Assembly (NCBI RefSeq): GCF_004353825.1
Contig: NZ_SMNA01000004.1
Coordinates: 62,001 to 126,000, forward strand
Length of the DNA stretch: 64,000 nt
DNA from: Occultella glacieicola
GTDB lineage: Bacteria; Actinomycetota; Actinomycetes; Actinomycetales; Beutenbergiaceae
Direction of reading: 5' to 3'
Shown: in pieces, positions 16,113 through 23,643 of the stretch
How the letters are laid out: every line of letters begins with the position of its first letter
How positions within the stretch are numbered: position 1 is the stretch's first letter
Notes under the pieces: generated by a model
Databases searched by the model: none
Told to the model about the DNA's origin: nothing
The model's input: the letters and a program-made list of their open reading frames with translations, nothing else
Position numbers and translations under genes: made by a program

Positions 16113-16981
16113 GACATGTCGTAGGTGATCCGGCGCTGGAAGTAGCGCTGCTGGACGAGGGTCACGCCGACCAGGACCACGAACAGGACCACGGCCATCG
16201 CGGCGGCCCGGCCCAGCCGCAGCCCGACGAACGCCTCGTCGTAGATCCGGGCGGCGATCACGTCGGTGCGGAACGCGGGGCCACCCCCGGTCATGGCGTA
16301 GATCGAGTCGAACACCTGGAACGAGGAGATCACCGAGGTGACCGTCACGAAGAACATCGTCGGACGCAGCAGCGGCAGCGTGATCGACACGAGCGTGCGG
16401 ACGCTCCCCGCGCCGTCGAGCATGGCTGCCTCGTACACGGCGCGCGGGATCTGCTGCAGCCCGGCCAGGAAGAACAGCGAAATGTAGCCGACCGTCGACC
16501 AGATCTGCACGAAGACCACGGCGGGCAGCGCGAGGTCCGGGTCGGTGAGCCACTCGATCCGGCGCCCGAGGATCGCGTTCAGGGCGCCGTTCGTGGGGTC
16601 GAAGATCCACTTCCAGACGACGCCGAGAGCCAGCGGGGCGCACACCCAGGGCAGCACGTACAGGACCCGCAGCCAACTCGTCCCGGGTAGGCCCCGGTTG
16701 ATCGCGATCGCGAGCAGCAGGCCGATCGCGATCGAGGCCGGGATGGCCATCAGCACGAACAGCCCGGTGACCAGGAGGGAGTTGCCGAACCGGGGCCAGG
16801 TGAGGATGTAGGCGTAGTTCTCCAGCCCGATCCACTCCGGTGGGCTGATCAGGTTCCACCGCATGAAGGACAGGGCCAGCACGATCAGCACCGGCAGCAA
16901 CAGGAAGCCGATCACGCCGATCAGGCTCGGGAGCAGCATCGCGTACGCCGAACGCGCCTCGTGGCGCTGGCGTGCGTTCAT
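16109..16981 (-). CDS. carbohydrate ABC transporter permease (MalF/UgpA type)
   Basis: A 290-residue permease, first gene of a two-gene operon. The N-terminal helix (AYAMLLPSLIGVIGFLLLPV) is typical of MsmF/UgpA-type subunits, and the ATPase-docking EAA loop is YEAAMLDGAGSVRTLVSITL (about residues 193-212). The sequence SFQVFDSIYAMTGGGPAF is a family hallmark near the fifth helix. The downstream partner overlaps by 4 bp. No substrate-binding protein gene precedes it; the next gene upstream (17092) is an unrelated exporter-like protein on the same strand across 110 nt. The substrate is unknown. Confidence 0.9.
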   Translation of the reverse strand: MNARQRHEARSAYAMLLPSLIGVIGFLLLPVLIVLALSFMRWNLISPPEWIGLENYAYILTWPRFGNSLLVTGLFVLMAIPASIAIGLLLAIAINRGLPGTSWLRVLYVLPWVCAPLALGVVWKWIFDPTNGALNAILGRRIEWLTDPDLALPAVVFVQIWSTVGYISLFFLAGLQQIPRAVYEAAMLDGAGSVRTLVSITLPLLRPTMFFVTVTSVISSFQVFDSIYAMTGGGPAFRTDVIAARIYDEAFVGLRLGRAAAMAVVLFVVLVGVTLVQQRYFQRRITYDMS

Positions 16982-17091
16982 GCGGTCACTCCCCCGGCTG
17001 TCGGTGGAGCGAGCCTAGCCAGATCGGGCCGGTGGGCACGGCCGGCGCGGCGATCGTCTCGCGCCGTGACGTGCCACCGGCGGCAACGGTC

Positions 17092-17664
17092 TCAGTGCAG
17101 CGCGACCTGAACGCCGAGGTAGACCAGCACCCCGATCACCACGGCCCAGGCCGCCACGGCCACGACCCCCCAGACGAAGACCCGCGCCTTCGGGGCGCCG
17201 AATCCAACCATCGCAGCGGCGGTGACGTGGCTGGGCAGCAGCAGCGGGCCGAGGAAGCTCACCCCGGGGACGCCCCAGCGGTCGAACACCCGCCGCATGC
17301 GTTGCCGCTTGGGGTTGGACTCATCGACCGCCGTCGCGGTGGTGTCGATCGTGTCCACGGCCCCGGTCGAGCCGGCGGCGGTCCTTGAGCGCGCGCTGCC
17401 GGCCGAGCTCGCGGCACCGGCGGCGGCCTTGACGCCCGAGCGGACGGCCGACGTGACGCTGACAACCACCAGGAGTGCGATGGCGTTCCCGATCACCGCC
17501 GCGGGGATCGCGATCGCAGGGTGTATACCCGCGACGATCCCGATGACCGAAGCACCCTCCGCCTCGACGTACGGGATGAGCCCGGCGAGCAGGACGCCCA
17601 CCCAGCGCAGCAGCGGAGGCAGGGACTCGGTGAACGCCTGGAGATCGATCAGGAGGTCGGACAT
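17092..17664 (-). CDS. small multidrug export family membrane protein
   Basis: A 190-residue membrane protein resembling the COG2426 small multi-drug export family. Helices are predicted at about residues 17-37 (LLRWVGVLLAGLIPYVEAEG, with an acidic pair inside the membrane), 40-70, 127-150 (VSFLGPLLLPSHVTAAAMVG) and 160-187. Between the two halves is a Ser/Thr/Ala-rich cytoplasmic loop (about 75-115) unusual for the family and perhaps lineage-specific. PYVEAEG and GPLLLPSHVTAA are the conserved re-entrant-like motifs. The start ATG 17664 follows AAGG about 9 nt upstream. The transport substrate has not been established for the family, so function is inferred. Confidence 0.75.
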   Translation of the reverse strand: MSDLLIDLQAFTESLPPLLRWVGVLLAGLIPYVEAEGASVIGIVAGIHPAIAIPAAVIGNAIALLVVVSVTSAVRSGVKAAAGAASSAGSARSRTAAGSTGAVDTIDTTATAVDESNPKRQRMRRVFDRWGVPGVSFLGPLLLPSHVTAAAMVGFGAPKARVFVWGVVAVAAWAVVIGVLVYLGVQVALH

Positions 17665-17846
17665 CGGGGAGCACGCCTTTCGGTTGGGATGTCTCCAGTC
17701 TCGCGGCGACCCGGGTTGGTCGCCAGGGCGCTCGCTCATGGGTTCGGTATGACATTGCTCATGGGTGACGGGCGGTCGAGCGACCTGTCCCGGCGGTGCG
17801 GCAGCACACCGGGTGGGCGCGAACGACGGCCCCGCGGGGTTCGGTC

Positions 17847-17852
17847 TAGGTT
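17847..17852 (+). promoter_or_regulatory. -10 box, probable leaderless promoter
   Basis: TAGGTT ends 6 nt before the ATG at 17859 and no Shine-Dalgarno lies between. It would drive the FAD/Fe-S dehydrogenase gene. Confidence 0.4.
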
Positions 17853-17858
17853 TGGCCC

Positions 17859-20771
17859 ATGACCGTCACCACGGAGTCCCTCGCTCAGGTGCGCCGTGCC
17901 GCCGGCCACCTGGCCTGGAGTGAGCGGGCCGCCGACCTGGCCGTCATGGCGCACGACGCCTCGCACTACCTGCTCCGCCCGCAGGCCGTCCTCACGCCCG
18001 CCTCCCTGCCCGAACTGGTCGCCGCCCTGGTGGCCGCGAACGGCGCCGGGCAGCCCGTCACGTTCCGCGCCGGCGGCACGTCGTTGTCCGGGCAGGCGGG
18101 CGGATCCGGGGTGCTCATCGACGTGCGCCGTCACCTCGCGCAGGTGGAGGTGCTCGACGGCGGAGCTCGGGTCCGGTGTGGACCGGGGGCCGTCCTCCGG
18201 CGCGTCAATGCGACGCTCGCCCGGTACGGGCGCAAGCTGGGACCCGATCCGGCCAGCGAGATCGCGTGCACGATCGGCGGCGTGGTCGCGAACAACTCCT
18301 CCGGGATGACCAGTTCGCTCACCGCCACCGCCTACCGGACGCTGCACTCGATGCAGTTCGTGCTGCCGTCCGGCACCACGATCGACACCGCCCACCCGGA
18401 TGCCGATGCCCGCCTGCGCGCCCTCGAACCCACTCTGCACGCCGGCCTGATCCGGCTCCGGGACACCGTCCGAGCGGACCCGCGGTTGCGCGAGATCATC
18501 ACCCACCAGTTCTCGATGAAGAACACGATGGGCTATGGCCTGAACGCCCTCCTCGACCACGACGAGCCCGCCGACATGCTCGCGCACCTGATGATCGGCT
18601 CCGAGGGCACGCTCGGGTACGTCGCGTCGGTGGTGCTGGACACGGTGCCGGTCCTGACTCGGGCCGCCACCACGCTGCTGGTCTTCGACTCCATCGAGCG
18701 GGCCACCGACGCCCTGCCCGCGCTCCTGTCTGCCGGCGCCCGTGCCGTCGAGCTGATGGATGCGGCGTCGCTGCGCGTGGCCCAGGCCGGCGGCGACGCC
18801 CCGGCCTCGATCGCGTCGATCCCGGTCCTCGACCACACGGCGCTGCTGGTGGAGTTCCAGGCCGCGGACGCTCCGGCGCTCGCGGCCCTCACCGACGCCG
18901 CGGACCCGGTGATCCGCGGCCTCGACCTGTCCGCCCCGGCCGCACTCACCCGGGATGCGACCGAGCGGGCCGGCCTGTGGGCCGTGCGCAAGGGGCTGTA
19001 CGCGACCGTCGCCGGCGCCCGCCCGCCGGGCACCACGAACCTGCTCGAGGACGTCGCGGTGCCGGCGGCGGTGCTCACCGAGACCGTCCGTGGGCTCGGC
19101 GCCCTGCTCGCTCGGCACGGCTACCACGATGCGGTCACGTTCGGGCACGCCCGGGACGCGAACCTGCACTTCATGATCAACCCGCGCCTGGACGACCCCC
19201 GCGAGGTCGCCACCTATGAGGCCTTCACCGAGGACCTCGTCGACCTGATCCTCGGCGCGAACGGCACCCTGAAGGCCGAGCACGGCACCGGCCGGATCAT
19301 GTCCGCCTACGTACGCCGCCAGTACGGCGACGAGCTCTACGAGGTGATGGCCGAACTCAAGCGGCTGTGTGACCCGCGCGGGATCCTCAACCCCGGCGTG
19401 GTCCTGGACGACGACCCGAGGGCGCACCTGGAGAACCTCAAGACCGTCATGGAGGTCGACCGCGCCGTCGACTCCTGCGTCGAGTGCGGCTTCTGCGAGC
19501 CTGGCTGCCCGTCGCGGAACACGACGACCACGCCGCGGCAGCGGATCATCCTGATGCGCGAGATCGCCGCCGCCGGACCTGAGCGCCGTGCCGAGCTCGA
19601 GGCCGCGTTCGACTACGACGCCGTGCAGACCTGCGCGGCGGACTCCCTCTGTGTCACCGCCTGCCCGGTGAGGATCGACACCGGCAAGGTGATGAAGTCC
19701 TTCCGGGCCGCCGGCCACGGTCGGACCGCCCAGCGAGCCGGTGCCGCCGCCACCGGTGCCTGGGGCCCGGCGACGACCGGCCTGCGCCTGGGTCTCGGCC
19801 TCGCGGGAGCCCTGCCGTCGGCGTTCCTCGCCGGCGCCACCTCCGCGGCCCGGACGGTGCTGCCCCACGAACTGGTGCCCCAGCTCGGGGCGGATCTGCC
19901 CGGCCCGGGCGCGGCCCGGTCGGGGCTGGCGGAGCTGCCCGCCGTGGTCGCCCCGCCGCCCGCGCATCCGTCCGGGGCCGGCGACGGCGGCCGCTCCGTT
20001 GCTGAGTCGCCGGACGTCGATCTGGTGTTCTTCCCGTCCTGCACGGGCGCCATGTTCGGCCCCGAGGGCGGCGGGGAGGGCGCCGCGGCGGCCTTCCTCA
20101 CGCTCTGCGGGCGGGCCGGGCTGCGGGCCGTCCTGCCCGACGGCGTCGATGGGCTGTGCTGCGGCACCCCGTGGGAGTCGAAGGGATTCGTGGACGGGCA
20201 GGCCGCGATGGCCGCCCGGGTGTTCGACGGGGTCTGGGCGGCCACCGACGACGGGCGTCGTCCGCTCGTCTGCGATGCGTCCTCGTGCACGCACGGCCTG
20301 GACACCCTGGCCGCGCACCTGGACCCGATGCGCGCGGCGAGGTGGGACACGCTCAGGGTGCTCGACACCGTCACCTACGTCCGCCGGGAGGTTCTGCCCC
20401 GGCTCGACGTGCCCACCGACCAACGGCTGTCGAGGCTCGCGGTGCACCCCACCTGCTCCACCGTGCACCTGGGCGCGACCGATGATCTCGTCGTCGTCGC
20501 CGGCGCGGTGGCCCGCGACGTGCGCGTCCCGGACACCTGGGGCTGCTGTGGCTTCGCCGGCGACCGCGGGCTCCTGCACCCCGAGCTGACCGCGGGCGCC
20601 ACCGAGGCCGAGGCGGCCGAACTCGCCGAGCTCGAGGCGACCGACGGGCCGTTCGCGGCCCATGCCTCCTGCAACCGCACCTGCGAGATGGGCATGACCC
20701 GGGCCACCGGCCGACCGTACCGGCACGTGCTCGAACTCCTGGAGGAGGTCTCCCGGCCGTCGATCTCCTAG
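17859..20771 (+). CDS. FAD-binding and 4Fe-4S D-2-hydroxyacid dehydrogenase
   Basis: A 970-residue fusion related to D-lactate or D-2-hydroxyglutarate dehydrogenases (YdiJ/Dld type). It would oxidise a D-2-hydroxyacid at FAD and pass electrons through Fe-S clusters towards the respiratory chain. In order: an N-terminal FAD-binding type 4 domain (about 30-230; VTFRAGGTSLSGQAGGSG binds FAD, then GGVVANNSSGM), the C-terminal FAD-oxidase domain (about 240-530; HARDANLHFMINPRLDD and LKAEHGTGRIMSAYVRRQYG), two ferredoxin clusters (CVECGFCEPGC at about 543 and CAADSLCVTACP at about 592), and a cysteine-rich CCG domain (CCGTPWESKGF about 767; CCGFAGDRG about 896). All expected cysteines are present. 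A segment near 640-700 is Ala/Gly/Pro rich. The substrate cannot be decided. Confidence 0.9.
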   Translation: MTVTTESLAQVRRAAGHLAWSERAADLAVMAHDASHYLLRPQAVLTPASLPELVAALVAANGAGQPVTFRAGGTSLSGQAGGSGVLIDVRRHLAQVEVLDGGARVRCGPGAVLRRVNATLARYGRKLGPDPASEIACTIGGVVANNSSGMTSSLTATAYRTLHSMQFVLPSGTTIDTAHPDADARLRALEPTLHAGLIRLRDTVRADPRLREIITHQFSMKNTMGYGLNALLDHDEPADMLAHLMIGSEGTLGYVASVVLDTVPVLTRAATTLLVFDSIERATDALPALLSAGARAVELMDAASLRVAQAGGDAPASIASIPVLDHTALLVEFQAADAPALAALTDAADPVIRGLDLSAPAALTRDATERAGLWAVRKGLYATVAGARPPGTTNLLEDVAVPAAVLTETVRGLGALLARHGYHDAVTFGHARDANLHFMINPRLDDPREVATYEAFTEDLVDLILGANGTLKAEHGTGRIMSAYVRRQYGDELYEVMAELKRLCDPRGILNPGVVLDDDPRAHLENLKTVMEVDRAVDSCVECGFCEPGCPSRNTTTTPRQRIILMREIAAAGPERRAELEAAFDYDAVQTCAADSLCVTACPVRIDTGKVMKSFRAAGHGRTAQRAGAAATGAWGPATTGLRLGLGLAGALPSAFLAGATSAARTVLPHELVPQLGADLPGPGAARSGLAELPAVVAPPPAHPSGAGDGGRSVAESPDVDLVFFPSCTGAMFGPEGGGEGAAAAFLTLCGRAGLRAVLPDGVDGLCCGTPWESKGFVDGQAAMAARVFDGVWAATDDGRRPLVCDASSCTHGLDTLAAHLDPMRAARWDTLRVLDTVTYVRREVLPRLDVPTDQRLSRLAVHPTCSTVHLGATDDLVVVAGAVARDVRVPDTWGCCGFAGDRGLLHPELTAGATEAEAAELAELEATDGPFAAHASCNRTCEMGMTRATGRPYRHVLELLEEVSRPSIS
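20361..20389 (+). repeat. 29-nt repeat, copy inside the dehydrogenase gene
   Basis: This stretch, encoding LDTVTYVRR within the dehydrogenase, matches 21522-21550 at 28 of 29 positions. The second copy lies just before the DUF998 gene in the same reading frame. Confidence 0.6.
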
Positions 20772-20861
20772 GTCGGCGTCCGGCCGGATGGGCGTAGCGG
20801 CGGCATCTCGTCGTGCGGACGGGCGCGGACCGCGGTTGGATGCCTGTGAAGGGAGATCGAC

Positions 20862-21413
20862 ATGGACACCTCGAGCATCATCTGGATCGTGGTCGCTGTG
20901 GTGGCGCTGCTCCTGATCGTCGCGATCGTGTGGGGCCTCACCGGCCGTAGCCGCAGGGAGCGAGCCCTGGCCCAGCAGCGCCACGAGGCCGCGGAGATCC
21001 GGCGTGACGGTGAGGCTGCGGCCCTGGAGGCCCAGCGCCGGGAGGCCGAGGTCTCCAGGTCGGCCGCCGACGCGAAGGAGCAGGAAGCGAACGCGGCCGT
21101 CGCGGAGGCGGAGGCGGCGAGTGCGGTCGCCGATGCCGAGCGTGCCCGAGTCGATGCCGAGACCCGCCGGCGCGAGTCGCAGGTCCGTGACGCCGACGCA
21201 CAGGCGGCCCGGGCCGAGGCCGACGAGCGGCTGCGCGAGGCCGACCGGGCCGATCCGGATGTGTCGGAAGGCCGGGCGGAAGCCCTGCGGTCGGCGGATC
21301 CGGACCCTGACGCCCGCGTCGCGGATCCGACGGCCGGGCGCAGCGCTCGCGATGTGGCCACCAAGGACGAGCCCGACGTCGAACCCCGCCGCACGGAACG
21401 CCCGCCGGCCTGA
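20862..21413 (+). CDS. membrane-anchored coiled-coil protein, unknown
   Basis: A 183-residue protein with one N-terminal membrane helix (about residues 6-27, IWIVVAVVALLLIVAIVWGL), a basic stop-transfer (RSRRER), then a long Ala/Glu/Arg-rich helix (about 33-130) with heptad-like spacing and no proline, probably a coiled coil facing the cytoplasm. The C-terminal 50 residues are disordered, rich in Asp, Pro and Arg. GAAGGGAGA lies 6-8 nt before the ATG, a clear ribosome binding site. Such small DUF-type proteins are common in Micrococcales near housekeeping genes; no function can be assigned. The strong Ala/Glu/Arg bias means apparent similarity to other coiled coils would be uninformative. Confidence 0.8.
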   Translation: MDTSSIIWIVVAVVALLLIVAIVWGLTGRSRRERALAQQRHEAAEIRRDGEAAALEAQRREAEVSRSAADAKEQEANAAVAEAEAASAVADAERARVDAETRRRESQVRDADAQAARAEADERLREADRADPDVSEGRAEALRSADPDPDARVADPTAGRSARDVATKDEPDVEPRRTERPPA

Positions 21414-21521
21414 CCTGACTGTGTCGTTCGACCCGGGGGTCGGGCGGAACGCCGGTGCCCCGCCCGGGTGCCCGATCGGGCTCCGGTCGCCGCCCTCGCC
21501 TCCCATAGCGTGCCGACTCGG

Positions 21522-21550
21522 CTCGACACCGTGACCTACGTCCGCCGGGA
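21522..21550 (+). repeat. 29-nt repeat, copy upstream of the DUF998 gene
   Basis: Matches 20361-20389 at 28 of 29 bases (a C/G difference at the twelfth position). It ends 10 nt before the ATG at 21561 and would be coding only if the DUF998 protein started at GTG 21531 or earlier. Confidence 0.6.
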
Positions 21551-21560
21551 ACTGGGGTCG

Positions 21561-22235
21561 ATGCGGCGCACTCTGGGGGCTCTCGCCTACCTTGCGGGCA
21601 TGCTCTATCCGGTGGTCGAGATCGTGGTGGCGCTTGCCTGGGCGGGCGGCTACAGCTGGTCGACGAACTTCATCAGTGACCTCGGCCTGACCCAGTGCGC
21701 GGACCTGACGCGAGGCAGCGTCTGCTCGCCGTGGCACCTGCTCTTCAACACTGCCCTGGTGCTCATGGGCGTCCTCATCGCGCTGGGATCGATCGCGCTC
21801 GCGCCCGTCCTCAGTCCCCGGTGGCGTGGGCCGGTGCTCGCGGTGGCTCTCGTGCACGCCGCAGGGGTGGCGATGGTCGGCCTGTTCCCAGGTTCGATCG
21901 TGGAGGCGATCGGCGGGGACACCCGACGGATGCTGTGGCACTCGGTCGGCACCCTGGCGGCGATCGGGGGTGGGCTTCTGCTGATGCTCCTCGCCGCCGT
22001 GGCGACCCGGCACATCTGGAGGGGGTACGCCCTCGCCTCCGCGGTGCTCGCCTGCCCGGGGCTGCTCGGTATCGCGATCGATACGCTCAACATCGCCACG
22101 GTCGGCCCTGGCACCGTCCAGCGACTGACGGTCTATGCGGTGATCGTGTGGCTGATGCTCACCGGCCTTTCGGTGCTCACCGGTCGGCCTCCGCTCCCCA
22201 GTGCTACCGCTGCCGCTCGTTCAGGTTCCGCCTGA
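21561..22235 (+). CDS. DUF998-family integral membrane protein
   Basis: A 224-residue membrane protein with six predicted helices, matching the DUF998 family of unknown function. Diagnostic features are the YSWSTNFISDLGLTQC segment after helix 1, the SPWHLLFNTALVLMG helix 2 start, GLFPGSIVEAIGGDTRRMLW with HSVGTLAAIGGG, and a final helix ending near VLTG. The Asp in ISDLG and the Pro-Gly of LFPGS are the usual conserved positions. ATG 21561 is chosen as start because MRRTLGALAYLAG matches family N-termini; GTG 21531 or ATG 21468 are in-frame alternatives, and the reading frame stays open through the upstream 29-nt repeat. Confidence 0.8.
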   Translation: MRRTLGALAYLAGMLYPVVEIVVALAWAGGYSWSTNFISDLGLTQCADLTRGSVCSPWHLLFNTALVLMGVLIALGSIALAPVLSPRWRGPVLAVALVHAAGVAMVGLFPGSIVEAIGGDTRRMLWHSVGTLAAIGGGLLLMLLAAVATRHIWRGYALASAVLACPGLLGIAIDTLNIATVGPGTVQRLTVYAVIVWLMLTGLSVLTGRPPLPSATAAARSGSA

Positions 22236-22285
22236 GGCGCGCGGTATCTCGGGCGAGCCGTGGCCGGCCCGACCGTCGCGGTCGG

Positions 22286-22768
22286 TCACGGTTGCGGCGC
22301 ACGGAACCCGAACGTCATGATCGGGGTCATGCTGTCCGTGCGGATGGCCTCCAGGACGGTCCGTTCGTGCGGGACCACCGGGTCCGGCAGGGCATCGAGC
22401 GGGAACCAGGCCTGCTCGGCGGCCTTGTCCGCCTCCATCAGGCGCGGCTCGCCGGACCAGGTGTGGCAGGAGAAGAAGAAGTCGACGCGCTCGTCGATCG
22501 CGCGGCCGTTGCCGTGCGTGCGATGCATGGCGCACAGGGGCTCCAGGTCGGACTGGGCGATCGTGATCCCGAGTTCCTCCCGGGCTTCGCGCACCGCCGC
22601 GGCGTGCACCGACTCGTCGGCCTCGACGTGCCCGGCCGCGGCGTGGGCCCAGTGCTCGTCCATGTACCCGGTGCCCCGGCGCAGCGACAGCAGCACCTCC
22701 TCGCCGGCAGGGGCGGGGCGGCGGAGCAGGACGTAGGCGGCGGGCACCACCCGGAAGCGACCGGTCAC
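22286..22768 (-). CDS. NUDIX hydrolase
   Basis: A 160-residue pyrophosphohydrolase acting on nucleoside diphosphate-linked compounds. The Nudix box is complete: G46-x5-E52-x7-R60-E61-A-R-E64-E65-L-G67-I68, inside GHVEADESVHAAAVREAREE. N-terminal strand FRVVPAAYVLLRR and the C-terminal WFPLDALPDPVVPHER are typical of MutT-like members. The HTHGNGRAIDERVDFFFSC segment, which lines the substrate pocket, suggests a nucleotide triphosphate or similar substrate, but this is not decisive. It is 67 nt downstream of the PCMT-like gene on the same strand and may be cotranscribed with it. It is convergent with the DUF998 gene. Confidence 0.92.
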   Translation of the reverse strand: MTGRFRVVPAAYVLLRRPAPAGEEVLLSLRRGTGYMDEHWAHAAAGHVEADESVHAAAVREAREELGITIAQSDLEPLCAMHRTHGNGRAIDERVDFFFSCHTWSGEPRLMEADKAAEQAWFPLDALPDPVVPHERTVLEAIRTDSMTPIMTFGFRAPQP

Positions 22769-22835
22769 GGGTTCACGGTAGCGGCGTTGTCATCGGGCAC
22801 TGCGCGGGGTGCCGTGGCCGGACGTCGGGCGCCCC

Positions 22836-23447
22836 TCACCCGCCATCGACCTGCCCTGCTCCCGGTTCGGGCTCGATGAGGGGCACGAACCGATAGGTGC
22901 CAGGTGCCTGCTCGGCGGACGGGACGCCATCGGCCATGGTCACGACCGTCATCCGGCCACGCACCGGGATCACCATGCGGCCGCCGTCGGCGAGTTGTTC
23001 GGCCAGGGCCCGGGGCACCGCGCGGGCCTCGGCCGAGACCAGGATCCGGTCGTACGGTGCGAGCCACGGCCAACCGAGCACGCCGTCGACCGCCAGGTGG
23101 ATCTGGGCCTGCGGCAGACCGGCCCGGGCGAGGTTCGAGCGCCCGAACTCGGCGAGCTCCGGCCGCAGTTCCACGCCGTCCACGCGACCGGTTGGCCCGA
23201 CGAGTCGGGCGAGCAGGGCGGTGGTCCACCCGGACCCGCTGCCGACGTCCAGCACGCGTTGTCCCGGTTCCATGGCAAGCAGTTCGAGCATGATCCGCAC
23301 CGTGGTCGGCTGGGAGCAGGTCTGACCGTCGGTCAGGTGCAGGGGCTGGTCCAGGGCGGTGTTGCGCCGTTGGCGCGGTGGGAGGAAATCGGCGCGCGAG
23401 ACCGACCGCATCGCAGCGGTGACCCTCGTGCACGCCGACGGTTCCAT
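22836..23447 (-). CDS. PCMT-like protein methyltransferase
   Basis: A 203-residue class I S-adenosylmethionine methyltransferase resembling protein-L-isoaspartate O-methyltransferase, which starts repair of isoaspartyl damage. The family segment HLTDGQTCSQPTTVRIMLEL (substrate loop, about residues 37-56) precedes SAM motif I VLDVGSGSGWTTALLARL (about 66-83). Motif II region includes DRILVSAEARAVPRALAEQL and motif III GGRMVIPV. The C-terminus is short. Actinobacterial paralogs of this type often act in other pathways, so true PCMT activity is likely but unproven. The ATG at 23447 follows GGGAGCAGG; a TAACCT box lies near 23479. It is divergent from the GH106-like gene. Confidence 0.82.
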   Translation of the reverse strand: MEPSACTRVTAAMRSVSRADFLPPRQRRNTALDQPLHLTDGQTCSQPTTVRIMLELLAMEPGQRVLDVGSGSGWTTALLARLVGPTGRVDGVELRPELAEFGRSNLARAGLPQAQIHLAVDGVLGWPWLAPYDRILVSAEARAVPRALAEQLADGGRMVIPVRGRMTVVTMADGVPSAEQAPGTYRFVPLIEPEPGAGQVDGG

Positions 23448-23598
23448 CGAGCACCTGCTCCCGGTCGGATCAGGCCAGGTTAGCCCCGCTCGACCGACTC
23501 GGACCCTCGAGGCCCGGCCGGGCGGCCGAGCGAACGGGACCGTTGGGTCGAGGCCGGGCAGGCAGCGGGGGTGACATGGGACCACCCGAACGATAGGT

Positions 23599-23610
23599 TG
23601 TAACGATTCA
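23599..23610. promoter_or_regulatory. candidate LacI-type operator before the GH106-like gene
   Basis: TGTAACGATTCA (reverse strand TGAATCGTTACA) matches ten of twelve positions of the common LacI-family operator form TGAAACGTTTCA with central CG. It is in an AT-rich island directly after a TAGGTT box (23594-23599), about 34 nt before the start codon. The cognate regulator is not in view. Confidence 0.35.
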
Positions 23611-23643
23611 GTTTCGTGACCCGATGAAGTGAGCCGAACGCCG

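Noticed and set aside
17736-22013. A 1425-codon open frame on the minus strand across the dehydrogenase and following genes
   Set aside because: It is a shadow of the real plus-strand genes. High GC leaves few stop codons in antisense frames, and the translation is rich in Arg, Gly, His and Val without any recognisable fold.
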